Source: Thermofilaceae archaeon
Lineage (GTDB): Archaea; Thermoproteota; Thermoprotei; Thermofilales; Thermofilaceae
Length of the DNA: 9,641 bases
Direction of reading: 5' to 3'
NCBI GenBank assembly: GCA_027027675.1
Contig: JALVKT010000132.1
Coordinates: 1-9,641 of the forward strand
Translations under genes and position numbers: made by a program
Part shown: positions 1 through 6,209 of the stretch, in pieces
Numbering within the stretch: the first letter of the stretch is position 1
Layout of the letters: every line of letters begins with the position of its first letter
Notes under the pieces: generated by a model
The model's database searches: none
What the model saw: the letters and a program-made list of their open reading frames with translations, nothing else
Told to the model about the DNA's origin: nothing

Positions 1-585
1 GCTGACGAGAAAATGGTCTTCGTAGAAGGATGCCCCAACCCCAAAGCAGTAAGCATACTTGTGAGGGGAGGCCTTGAGAGGGCGGTCGACGAGGCCGAGA
101 GGAGCCTCCGCGACGCTCTCTACGCCGTGGCTGACGTGCTCAGGTACCCCTACATACTTCCAGGCGGAGGCGCCACCGAGATCGAGATAGCAAAGGAGCT
201 CAGGAAATACGCCACCGAGGTGGGCGGCAGAGAGCAGCTGGCGGTCGAAGCCTTCGCCAACGCCGTTGAGAGCATCCCCAGAACACTGGCGGAGAACGCC
301 GGCCTCGACCCCATTGACATAATGGCCGACCTCAGGGCTGCTCACGAGGATCCCAGCAAGTGGAGCTACGGCGTAGACGTGATAGAGGGCAAGGTCGCCG
401 ACATGCTGGCCCTGGGCGTCTTCGAGCCTGCGCTCGTCAAGGAGCACGCGATTAAGATTGCGACCGAGGCTGCAGCGATGATACTGAGGATAGACGACAT
501 AATAGCGGCCTCGAAGCTCGAGGAGGAGAAGAAGGGAGAAGAGGAGGGCAAGGGCTTCGGGGAGGAGGGAAGCGAGTTCGACTAA
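1..585 (+). CDS. Thermosome (group II chaperonin) subunit, C-terminal part; 5' end outside window
   Basis: This is an ATP-driven cytosolic chaperonin subunit that refolds proteins in a double-ring complex. The frame is open from base 1 (residues ADEKMVFVEGCPNPKAV), so the ATG at 13 is internal and the gene starts upstream. The 194 visible residues cover the end of the apical domain (MVFVEGCPNPKAVSILVRGG), the returning intermediate domain and the C-terminal equatorial domain. Family signatures seen are LPGGGATEIEIAKEL, SYGVDVIEGKVADM and VKEHAIKIATEAAAMILRIDDIIAA. Thermosome subunits are usually about 540-550 residues, so roughly the first 350 are missing here. The tail after IIAASK is rich in Glu and Lys and ends GSEFD, without the Gly-Met repeats some subunits carry. 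Which paralogue (alpha, beta or gamma) it is cannot be decided from this part. The stop codon runs straight into a palindromic terminator. Confidence 0.96.
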   Translation, partial: ADEKMVFVEGCPNPKAVSILVRGGLERAVDEAERSLRDALYAVADVLRYPYILPGGGATEIEIAKELRKYATEVGGREQLAVEAFANAVESIPRTLAENAGLDPIDIMADLRAAHEDPSKWSYGVDVIEGKVADMLALGVFEPALVKEHAIKIATEAAAMILRIDDIIAASKLEEEKKGEEEGKGFGEEGSEFD

Positions 586-604
586 AACCGGCTAGCCGGT
601 TTTT
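584..604 (+). terminator. Palindromic terminator overlapping the thermosome stop codon
   Basis: Positions 584-603 form a perfect palindrome: arms AAAACCGG and CCGGTTTT around CTAG, followed by one more T. As RNA it gives an 8-bp stem with a 4-base loop and ends in a run of five U, as expected of a factor-independent terminator. The first two A residues belong to the TAA stop (583-585). Because the DNA is symmetric it carries a T-tract on the other strand only inside the thermosome gene, so termination of the + strand transcript is the simplest reading. Confidence 0.75.
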
Positions 605-639
605 CCACAATACCAGCTTATTTTCAGGGTTAAAGCCTA

Positions 640-647
640 TTTAATAT
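640..647 (+). promoter_or_regulatory. TATA box for the UPF0200 gene (leaderless start at 674)
   Basis: The AT-rich run TTTAATAT is preceded by the purine-rich stretch TTAAAG, which could serve as a TFB recognition element. Its centre lies about 30 bases before the ATG at 674, which fits transcription starting at or a few bases before that ATG. The spacing rules out the in-frame TTG at 656, which would lie upstream of the transcription start. Confidence 0.6.
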
Positions 648-673
648 ACGCCCTGTTGTATGTTCTGGCGGGT

Positions 674-1243
674 ATGCTGCTCATACTTGTTACTGGAATG
701 CCCGGGTCGGGGAAAAGCGTTGTAAGCAGTGTAGCCAGGGAAAAGGGCCTAAAAGTGTACGTTATGGGTGACGTTGTCAGGGAAGAAGCTAGAAGGAGGG
801 GTTTGCCTCTAGAAGACAAGTTTCTAGGCAAAATAGCGTTGGAACTCAGAGAAAAAGAAGGCATGGACGCTGTTGCAAAAAGGCTTTTCAGGAAGATAAT
901 CAGCGAAAACGATGAGAAAAGCGTCGTCGTTGTAGAGGGGCTTAGAAGCCTCGAAGAGTACGACTATTTTAGGAGAGTCACAGACACGCATCTCATAGCC
1001 GTGCACGCGTCCCCCGAAACAAGGTTTAAAAGGCTCAAGGCGCGGGGGCGCGACGACGACCCCCATAGTAGAGAGGAGTTTGATGCAAGGGATCGGAGGG
1101 AGTTGAAAATGGGGCTAGGCTCCGTCATAGCCCTCTCCCAGACGGTACTTATAAACGAGGACATAGGCTTACACTGCTTCAGGGAAACAGCTTCACGAGT
1201 TCTAGATGCCATAATCGAGGGGTGGATGAGAAGTGCGGGTTAG
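674..1243 (+). CDS. UPF0200 family P-loop nucleotide kinase-like protein
   Basis: This 189-residue cytosolic P-loop NTPase belongs to the archaeal UPF0200 family, related to adenylate, cytidylate and dephospho-CoA kinases. The Walker A loop GMPGSGKS is at residues 8-15, followed by the kinase-like segments YVMGDVVREEARRRGLP (about 29-45), VVVVEGLRSLEEYDYFR (about 80-96) and a lid-like charged segment KARGRDDDPHSREEFDARDRRE. The substrate is not established for the family, and archaeal dephospho-CoA kinase activity has been assigned to an unrelated GTP-dependent family, so a CoaE label would be unsafe. The ATG at 674 is preferred over an in-frame TTG at 656 because the TATA box at 640-647 places the transcription start near 670 and because the protein then begins directly with the first beta strand (MLLILVTG). 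It overlaps the next gene by 11 bases, and the pairing of UPF0200 with UPF0201 is known in crenarchaea. Confidence 0.9.
   Translation: MLLILVTGMPGSGKSVVSSVAREKGLKVYVMGDVVREEARRRGLPLEDKFLGKIALELREKEGMDAVAKRLFRKIISENDEKSVVVVEGLRSLEEYDYFRRVTDTHLIAVHASPETRFKRLKARGRDDDPHSREEFDARDRRELKMGLGSVIALSQTVLINEDIGLHCFRETASRVLDAIIEGWMRSAG
1217..1225 (+). promoter_or_regulatory. Ribosome binding site of the UPF0201 gene
   Basis: GAGGGGTGG lies 7 bases before the GTG at 1233, inside the end of the UPF0200 gene. It supports GTG 1233 as the start rather than the in-frame GTG at 1245 and suggests coupled translation of the two genes. Confidence 0.55.
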
Positions 1244-1670
1244 AGTGAAGGCGCCCCTCTTCCCAACTGAAGACGAGGAAAAAGTTGTTTCAGCGCTCAA
1301 AAAGCTCTTCCCAAAAATGAGTTTCCACGTAGAGGGTGAGGGAAAGTTTAGGGAGATAGTGGGCACATGTGACTGCAGCGAATGCCTAGAGAACCTCCGG
1401 ATGCTCCTCAGGAAGCAGAGGATACTTGACTCGGCGAGAAGCTACATATACCGCGGCAGGGAAGCCGGCGCGGTGAGATTTTACCTAAACAAGCAGGCCG
1501 CATATGTGGGAAAGGTAAGCTTCTGCTCCACGGAGTATGGGGAAAGCCCCCTGGGGGCCATCACAGTTATAGTGGACGTGGGGGACGAGTTTGAAAAGTT
1601 TGTGAACTGGCTGGCGCCAGCCACGGTTAATGGTAAGCCTGTGAACGAGGTGGAGCGTCTCGAGTGCTAA
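1233..1670 (+). CDS. UPF0201 family protein (putative RNA-binding domain)
   Basis: This 145-residue protein matches the archaeal UPF0201 family (COG1325), small alpha/beta proteins described as having a fold like ribosomal protein L5/RNA-binding domains but no proven role. Family-like segments include VRVKAPLFPTEDEEKVVSALKKLFP near the N terminus, LRMLLRKQRILDSARSYIYRG (about 56-76), then VRFYLNKQAAYVGKVSFC and LGAITVIVDVGD. Residues FREIVGTCDCSECLE (about 39-53) contain three closely spaced cysteines, which is not something I recall as a family hallmark. It starts with GTG, overlaps the UPF0200 gene by 11 bases and is probably translated from the same mRNA. Its TAA stop interlocks with the TAG stop of the convergent RNase Z gene. 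An RNA-related role is inference from family descriptions. Confidence 0.85.
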   Translation: MRVRVKAPLFPTEDEEKVVSALKKLFPKMSFHVEGEGKFREIVGTCDCSECLENLRMLLRKQRILDSARSYIYRGREAGAVRFYLNKQAAYVGKVSFCSTEYGESPLGAITVIVDVGDEFEKFVNWLAPATVNGKPVNEVERLEC

Positions 1671-2617
1671 AAGGGCCTTTTAAACCCGTAGCCGAACATA
1701 AAGACCCTGGGACAAGATTCACGTACAAAAATGCTCATGCCTTTCTCGGCAACTACTACCCGTGGGAACACCCTCGCCGCCTCATCTCTAAGCGGGGAAG
1801 AATCCGCGTATCTACTGCCTATGTGGAAAAGCACCAAGAGCTTGCTCCTAGATAACAGCGCCGTTTTCGCGGCCGCCAAGGGGCTGCTATGCGGGGTCTC
1901 AGCATGCCTCTCCCAGTCTTTCTCAAGTAAGGTTGCCTCATGAATTAACACGTCGCTCTCCCTAGCCAGGGAGGCTAGAGAGGGAGATGGCAGGGTGTCG
2001 CCACTATAAGTCACCTTTACTCCAGGTATACGCGCTTTAACATACACGTCCAACAGTCTTTCACGATCCCCGACGACAACGACGCCCTCATCCAGCATCC
2101 TTTTCCTCGCAAAGCCGGGGATACCGTCCCGCTCAAGCTTCTCGGAGTCCAGCTTCACCTTACCCCGCGTTACAAGCGAGTAAGCATATGAGAAAAGGGT
2201 GTGGGGTACGCGGCGATAAAACACGTGCACGCCGCACTCGCTTAGAGGCACGACACCACGCTCCCCTGCGATCTCCGTGTAATAAACGGGGTACCCGTAC
2301 CCAACCCTAGGGGGCAGGACGTAATCCCTTGTCCCCAGAGGAGCAAATATGTGAACACTCCTCTCCCTTCCATTCAACTCGAGGCTCTGGAGGAAGGGCT
2401 GCACCCCCAGTACGTGGTCTCCATGACCGTGCGTCAAGAACACGTATAACGGCCTGTTAAAGCCTAAGCCAAATTTCATAAAGGATTCCTGGCACCCCTC
2501 GCCCATGTCGAAGACTACTATACAGCCCCCTACCCTAACCAAAATGCAGGGAAGTCCCCTCTCATACCTCGGCTGGGTCGCCCCCACGCCCCCAAACATC
2601 ACTTCGACATCCGGCAT
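1667..2617 (-). CDS. rnz: Ribonuclease Z (tRNA 3' endonuclease, metallo-beta-lactamase fold)
   Basis: RNase Z cuts the 3' trailer from tRNA precursors in the cytosol, usually as a zinc-dependent dimer. The 316-residue protein carries the whole metal site: HGHGDH at residues 63-68 (typical HxHxDH), H139 in VPHT, D207 in YSGDT, H226 in HEATL, H243 in ETPHSSPLAAA and H265 in LFHIGSRY. The latter two resemble the ETGHSTA and THISSRY motifs of tRNase Z rather than generic MBL hydrolases. Length fits the short bacterial/archaeal form (about 300-320). The start ATG at 2617 gives the first beta strand (PDVEVMFGGVGATQP); the internal Met at residue 7 would cut into that strand. The first 56 bases overlap the trmG10 gene in another frame, and a GGAGGT about 13 bases upstream may serve as ribosome binding site. 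It is the last gene of the operon and converges on UPF0201 with interlocked stop codons. Confidence 0.93.
   Translation of the reverse strand: MPDVEVMFGGVGATQPRYERGLPCILVRVGGCIVVFDMGEGCQESFMKFGLGFNRPLYVFLTHGHGDHVLGVQPFLQSLELNGRERSVHIFAPLGTRDYVLPPRVGYGYPVYYTEIAGERGVVPLSECGVHVFYRRVPHTLFSYAYSLVTRGKVKLDSEKLERDGIPGFARKRMLDEGVVVVGDRERLLDVYVKARIPGVKVTYSGDTLPSPSLASLARESDVLIHEATLLEKDWERHAETPHSSPLAAAKTALLSRSKLLVLFHIGSRYADSSPLRDEAARVFPRVVVAEKGMSIFVRESCPRVFMFGYGFKRPF
1668..1682. terminator. Quasi-palindrome across two convergent stop codons (possible bidirectional terminator)
   Basis: Arms TAAAAGG (1668-1674) and CCTTTTA (1676-1682) flank a single G. The left arm begins with the TAA stop of UPF0201; on the other strand the same bases encode the last residues of RNase Z (RPF) and part of its stop. 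Each strand gets a TTTT run just at the gene end. The stem is too tight for a normal RNA hairpin (one-base centre), so if it terminates transcription the T-tracts rather than the structure would matter. Termination is inference. Confidence 0.35.
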
Positions 2618-3551
2618 CGTAAACCCATAACCTCCGCGTTAAACCTGAATGCACATATATGCTACATTCCTCCCTAACCTTCTCCTCCCTTATTTCAACG
2701 TTGCCGGGAGAGAAAAACGCTGCCCTCCCACTCTTCAAAACGGTCTTTGCCAGCCTTAAAAGACCGCCATAAACCTCCTCCACACTCCTACCCTTTGTCG
2801 AGGCATACCTCCCGTAGGGGGGATCGGTTGCTATAGCGTCAAAACACCCCTCCCTAAACGGCGGAAAAAGGCTGTCCCCCAACACAAGGTCAACATACGC
2901 GTGAACCCCATATTGACGCAGGTTACGCAACGCCCCCCTAACCTGGCGATAGTCTATTTCAACCCCTACACTGTATGAGCCCGAAAGCGCCGCCTCTATC
3001 ACTACACTCCCCGTACCAGCAAAGGGGTCCAACACTTTTTTACCAAAGCCACAAGCCATGTTTAGCAAGAGAAGCGCTGTAGGCGGATTAAGCGCTGAAG
3101 ACTGGAAAAACACCCGTTTTTCCGGAGACCTAGGCTTAAACCTGTCCCGTCGATACTCGACCACAGCCTCATACACCTTTGTTAAATCCCCTTTTTTAAG
3201 GAGGAGAACCCTAACGCCCTTCTCGCTCAGGAACACGCCTTTCTCCTTAAGCTTCTCTATAAGCGAAGCCTTTTCCTCGCCCCGAACCCCTTCAAACTCT
3301 ATATGTACACGGCCTAGACCGTATAGATGCCTCAGTCCCCCGGCAAGCCTGTAGAGGGCGACGGCGGAGGGGAGGTAGAAGAGCCTATCAGCAAGCTTCT
3401 CCACGGGCAGGCTGGAGGAAAAAACTATTCTCCTATTGCTCAGCACCTCGGAAACTCTGACTCCCAGCTCTCCCAGAACCGTCAGGGCCTCCTTTAGGCT
3501 ACACGGGCCGTGGAGAAACGTTATGGAGAGAACATACTCTGTCTCGCCCAT
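2562..3551 (-). CDS. tRNA (guanine-10 N2) methyltransferase, Trm-G10/TrmG10 family
   Basis: This SAM-dependent enzyme methylates N2 of G10 in tRNA, giving m2G or m2,2G in archaea. The first 140 or so residues correspond to the poorly conserved THUMP-containing region; the C-terminal Rossmann domain shows motif I DPFAGTGSVVIEA (175-187), an acidic motif GVEID (196-200), GDS at 225-227 and the catalytic TDPPYGRYAST (242-252), as in Trm-G10. The start at 3551 (MGETEYVLSITFLHG) is preferred over an upstream in-frame ATG at 3623. It forms TAATG with the stop of the DUF373 gene, has AAGGAG 8 bases upstream, and the extra 24 residues from 3623 (ALHNARRYHNRG...) look like DUF373 read in another frame. 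Length is 329. The normal family end is near GLTRRLWVY (303-311); the last 18 residues (DAGCRSDVW...) are an extra tail made by the overlap with rnz. Other tRNA/RNA m2G methyltransferases of the same family cannot be fully excluded. Confidence 0.88.
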   Translation of the reverse strand: MGETEYVLSITFLHGPCSLKEALTVLGELGVRVSEVLSNRRIVFSSSLPVEKLADRLFYLPSAVALYRLAGGLRHLYGLGRVHIEFEGVRGEEKASLIEKLKEKGVFLSEKGVRVLLLKKGDLTKVYEAVVEYRRDRFKPRSPEKRVFFQSSALNPPTALLLLNMACGFGKKVLDPFAGTGSVVIEAALSGSYSVGVEIDYRQVRGALRNLRQYGVHAYVDLVLGDSLFPPFREGCFDAIATDPPYGRYASTKGRSVEEVYGGLLRLAKTVLKSGRAAFFSPGNVEIREEKVREECSIYVHSGLTRRLWVYDAGCRSDVWGRGGDPAEV

Positions 3552-4621
3552 TACTTCTTCTCCTTGGAAAGCGAAACCGCTAGCACCGCGATTATGATAG
3601 CGCCGAGCATTATGAAGAGCCACGTGAGGAGATTTCTGACACTACCGTAGCCGGTTAGGAACTTCGCTGTCTCAACAACCACTTGCCGCGAGATCAAAAT
3701 AATGCCTACAGCCGCGGGGTCGAAGAGTTCCACCCTCCTCCCAGCTATTAGGTCGTCGAGGATCTTCCCGAGTAGGGGGAATGTTGTCCCTATAGCTAGC
3801 AGGTCGGAGACTATGAATTGGCTGCCAACTGGTGCAAGGAGCAGGTATCCCAGCGCCTCGGTGAGCGCTGTGGCCCTGAGTCCTCTCACGCTCTCATAGC
3901 CCTGGAGGAGTGCTACCGCGAATATTATGCCGGCGAGTACGAGGGAGGCGAAGGTGACGGGCCTAGTCCTATAAATCATCTTTGCCTTCTCGTCTATATT
4001 GAACCCTTTAATTGCTAAAAGTATTCCGAAGAAGAGGGTGAGTATAGGCCAGACAAAGTTTGGAACCGCGTAGGAGAGTAGAATATATGTCACGGCGAAT
4101 ATTCCCGGCACGCCTAGGGTGTATTTCCTATACTTCTCCTCCTCCACAAGCTTTTTCGCGTAGCGGAGAAGGAGAACAAACGTCTCTTCAACGCCTCTCG
4201 CTTGCTGCACAATAACTCTCCTGATCGAAATTATAGGGACCCGGGACTGTATGAGGGGGGCCACGGCCTCGTCGGTAGGCCCGTCAGAGACAAGGATAAC
4301 GCCTGAAACGTCGATCTTGGAGAGTATCTCGTCCAGCTCCTTCAATATCTTGATGTCCGCCTTTATACCCTCCTCCTCGAGACCGGCAATCACGGCGACC
4401 TCGACGCTGTCATGGCCGCGCATCCTTCTCATTTCGCGGAGCGTCTGAATGGCGGCGAACATCGCGTTGGCGTCGGAGTCGTCTGGCCGTCTTAGTATGT
4501 ACTCGAGGGCCGTCTTGAGGACGGCCTCCTCGCCGATAATAGGGGTTTTAATGCCTAGTAGTGCGCCTACATCGTTATCCCTGTCTACGCAGAGCACTAA
4601 CACCTTGCCCGGCCTACTCAT
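3551..4621 (-). CDS. DUF373 family integral membrane protein
   Basis: This 356-residue protein matches DUF373 (COG2237), an archaeal membrane family without known function. A soluble N-terminal part of about 165 residues contains VLCVDRDNDVG (9-19), EVAVIAG (74-80) and VSDGPTDEAVAPLIQSRVP (111-129), the conserved acidic motifs of the family. It is followed by hydrophobic segments at roughly 171-187, 188-205, 222-240, 254-285 (probably two), 301-312 and 330-351, so six or seven membrane passes with a short charged end (SKEKK). There is no signal peptide, so the N-terminal domain is presumably cytosolic. The start ATG at 4621 is the only one ahead of the first strand (GKVLVLCVD) and has TATA boxes at suitable distance. 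It is first in an operon with trmG10 and rnz and overlaps trmG10 by one base. The acidic motifs suggest metal or nucleotide handling, but this is inference. Confidence 0.88.
   Translation of the reverse strand: MSRPGKVLVLCVDRDNDVGALLGIKTPIIGEEAVLKTALEYILRRPDDSDANAMFAAIQTLREMRRMRGHDSVEVAVIAGLEEEGIKADIKILKELDEILSKIDVSGVILVSDGPTDEAVAPLIQSRVPIISIRRVIVQQARGVEETFVLLLRYAKKLVEEEKYRKYTLGVPGIFAVTYILLSYAVPNFVWPILTLFFGILLAIKGFNIDEKAKMIYRTRPVTFASLVLAGIIFAVALLQGYESVRGLRATALTEALGYLLLAPVGSQFIVSDLLAIGTTFPLLGKILDDLIAGRRVELFDPAAVGIILISRQVVVETAKFLTGYGSVRNLLTWLFIMLGAIIIAVLAVSLSKEKK
3560..3565 (-). promoter_or_regulatory. Ribosome binding site of trmG10
   Basis: On the minus strand AAGGAG sits 8 bases before the ATG at 3551, within the last codons of the DUF373 gene. 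Together with the TAATG stop/start junction at 3549-3553 it fixes the start of trmG10 and points to translational coupling. Confidence 0.65.
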
Positions 4622-4646
4622 CTCCGCTCCAACCCTTGAAGAGACG

Positions 4647-4654
4647 AGTATATT
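4647..4654 (-). promoter_or_regulatory. Proximal TATA box of the DUF373-trmG10-rnz operon
   Basis: On the minus strand AATATACT is centred about 30 bases before the ATG at 4621, as expected for a leaderless or nearly leaderless transcript. The 64-base gap after the cDPG synthetase gene has no room for much else. Confidence 0.45.
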
Positions 4655-4670
4655 GTAGGCGGGCGGCCAA

Positions 4671-4678
4671 AATATATA
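4671..4678 (-). promoter_or_regulatory. Distal TATA box of the DUF373-trmG10-rnz operon
   Basis: TATATATT on the minus strand is the better match to an archaeal TATA consensus. It would start transcription near 4649 and give a leader of about 28 bases that includes GGTTGGAGCGGAG just before the ATG. It lies immediately after the stop of the cDPG synthetase gene. Which of the two boxes is used cannot be told from sequence. Confidence 0.45.
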
Positions 4679-4685
4679 GTGGTAC

Positions 4686-6026
4686 TTAAAGAAGCCCCTT
4701 GTTTCTCAGGAACTCTTCTACTATGCCCTTAAGCTTCTCTCCTCCGACTTCTCGGAGCTCATACCTCACGTGTACTGCGGGCTTATTCAGCTTCATAAGC
4801 CTTGAAAGGTCGGCCGGGGTTCCAAGAACCACTACGTCGGCTGGAACCCTGTTTATACTCTCCTCCAGCTCCCTTATCTGCTGCTCACCATAGCCCATGG
4901 CTGGAAGCACGGGGCCGAGCTGCGGGTACTTCTCATATGCCTCACGGATGCTGCCTACCGCGTACCTTCTCGGGTCAACTATTTCAGCTGCGCCGTACTT
5001 CTTGGCGGCCTCATACCCGGCTGCCGTGCCCAGCGATCCATGCGTGACGGTGGGCCCGTCCTCGACGACCAGGACCCGCTTCCCCCTGATAAGCTCCGGG
5101 TTGTCAACCGTTATCTCCGAGGCTGCAAGGACGAGCTTGGCTTTCCCGTTGACCCTCTTAGCGTTCTCCACAACCTTGTCGATATCCTCCTTTCTAGCAA
5201 TATTGACCTTATTGACGACGATGACGTCAGCTTTCATCAGGTTTATCAGGCCAGGATACGAGGCGAGTTCATCGCCAGGCCTGGTAGGGTCGAGAACAGT
5301 GATGTAAAGGTCGGGGACATAAAAGGGCCAGTCGTTGTTACCGCCATCCCAGAGTATAACCTCTGCCTCCTTCTCAGCGGATTCAAGAATCTTTCCATAA
5401 TCCACGCCGGCATAGACAATGCTTCCCTCCCTAAGGTGCGGCTCATACTCCTCCCTCTCCTCTATCGTAGGCTTGTAGCGCTCAAGGTCCTCGAGGCTAG
5501 AGAATCTCTGAACTATCATCTCCCTCAGGTCTCCATAGGGCATCGGGTGCCTAACCACCACGTAGGGGACTCTTCTTTCGCGGAGGAGCCGTGCAATATA
5601 CCGGCTCACAGTGCTCTTCCCGGCGCCTGTCCTAGAAGCGGTAACAGCTATGACCGCCTTCCTAGACTTTAACATCGTCTTCTCTACGCCGAGGAGCGTA
5701 AAGTCCGCCCCTGCAGTGTTTACGACCGCGTCCTTCCACACGATGTCTTCAGCCTTCAAATCACTGTAAGAGAGGATCACCTCTTCGACGCCGTACTCCC
5801 TTATGAGGCGGCTTATCTCCTCCTCGGGGTAAATAGGTATACCTTCCGGGTAGAGGCTGCCTGCGAGCTCTGGGGGATAGCGGCGTCCAGCAATGTTTGG
5901 AAGCTGGCCCGCAGTGAACGCTACTACCTCGTAGTCCGGGTTGTCGCGGAAGAGCACGTTAAAGTTGTGGAAGTCGCGTCCAGCAGCACCCATGATAATT
6001 ATTTTTCTCCGCTTATAGCGTTGCAT
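4686..6026 (-). CDS. Cyclic 2,3-diphosphoglycerate synthetase homologue (COG2403 P-loop GTPase-like)
   Basis: The family is named for the cDPG synthetase of thermophilic methanogens, which cyclises 2,3-diphosphoglycerate using ATP to make a thermoprotective phosphate-rich solute. The 446 residues fit the family length (about 450). An N-terminal Rossmann-like domain (KIIIMGAAGRDFHNFN at 8-23, FTAGQLPNIAGRRYPPEL at 37-54) is followed by a P-loop domain with ASRTGAGKST at 130-139, VVRHPMPYGDL at about 157-167, the acidic WDGGNNDWPFY at 226-236, LDPTRPGDE at 245-253 and VNKVN at 271-275 in the place of a GTPase NKxD motif. The C-terminal part has VEDGPTVTHGSLGTAAGY and a glycine-rich motif near PAMGYGEQQIRELE. 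The ATG at 6026 is kept because the later Met-12 would remove the first strand. cDPG is not shown for most archaea holding this family, so the true product is uncertain while the family call is firm. Confidence 0.87.
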   Translation of the reverse strand: MQRYKRRKIIIMGAAGRDFHNFNVLFRDNPDYEVVAFTAGQLPNIAGRRYPPELAGSLYPEGIPIYPEEEISRLIREYGVEEVILSYSDLKAEDIVWKDAVVNTAGADFTLLGVEKTMLKSRKAVIAVTASRTGAGKSTVSRYIARLLRERRVPYVVVRHPMPYGDLREMIVQRFSSLEDLERYKPTIEEREEYEPHLREGSIVYAGVDYGKILESAEKEAEVILWDGGNNDWPFYVPDLYITVLDPTRPGDELASYPGLINLMKADVIVVNKVNIARKEDIDKVVENAKRVNGKAKLVLAASEITVDNPELIRGKRVLVVEDGPTVTHGSLGTAAGYEAAKKYGAAEIVDPRRYAVGSIREAYEKYPQLGPVLPAMGYGEQQIRELEESINRVPADVVVLGTPADLSRLMKLNKPAVHVRYELREVGGEKLKGIVEEFLRNKGLL

Positions 6027-6209
6027 TACTGGTCGACTAGTAGTGGATAGGTTAGTAGAAAAATATGCCCTACAGTTACATTAGTCAAACTTCGCATATT
6101 ATACACCACGTTTTGTCGGCGCCGTGTTTTACTAAAAAATATTTATCCAGGCTAGAGTGTTTTGCTATAACAACCTACTTATCAATGTGTAACATAAAAT
6201 TTCACCACT
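6027..6209. other. AT-rich divergent intergenic region
   Basis: This 183-base stretch separates the minus-strand cDPG synthetase homologue from the plus-strand PIN gene and is clearly richer in A+T than the genes around it. It must hold both promoters. Plus-strand candidates are AAAAATATTTATC (about 6135-6147) and the weaker CTTATCAA (6178-6185), whose centre is about 28 bases before the GTG at 6210. A short ATG-initiated frame at 6065-6295 runs through it but has no recognisable protein features. I see no tRNA, C/D box or strong hairpin here. Confidence 0.5.
6059..6067 (-). promoter_or_regulatory. TATA box of the cDPG synthetase homologue
   Basis: CATATTTTT on the minus strand is centred about 37 bases before the ATG at 6026, giving an expected leader of about 10 bases. 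A second AT-rich candidate on the same strand lies at about 6093-6103 (GTATAATATGC) and would give a leader of some 45 bases. Confidence 0.45.

Noticed and set aside
656..673. TTG at 656 as start of the UPF0200 gene
   Set aside because: It is only about 12 bases from the TATA box at 640-647, so it would lie upstream of the expected transcription start; the extra residues YVLAG are not needed for the fold.
3552..3623. Upstream ATG at 3623 as start of trmG10
   Set aside because: It would overlap DUF373 by 73 bases; the added residues look like an out-of-frame reading, while the ATG at 3551 has a ribosome binding site and a TAATG junction.
5040..5672. 210-residue open frame on the + strand
   Set aside because: It is antisense to the well-supported cDPG synthetase homologue, shows no domain features, and long antisense frames are expected in GC-rich coding DNA.
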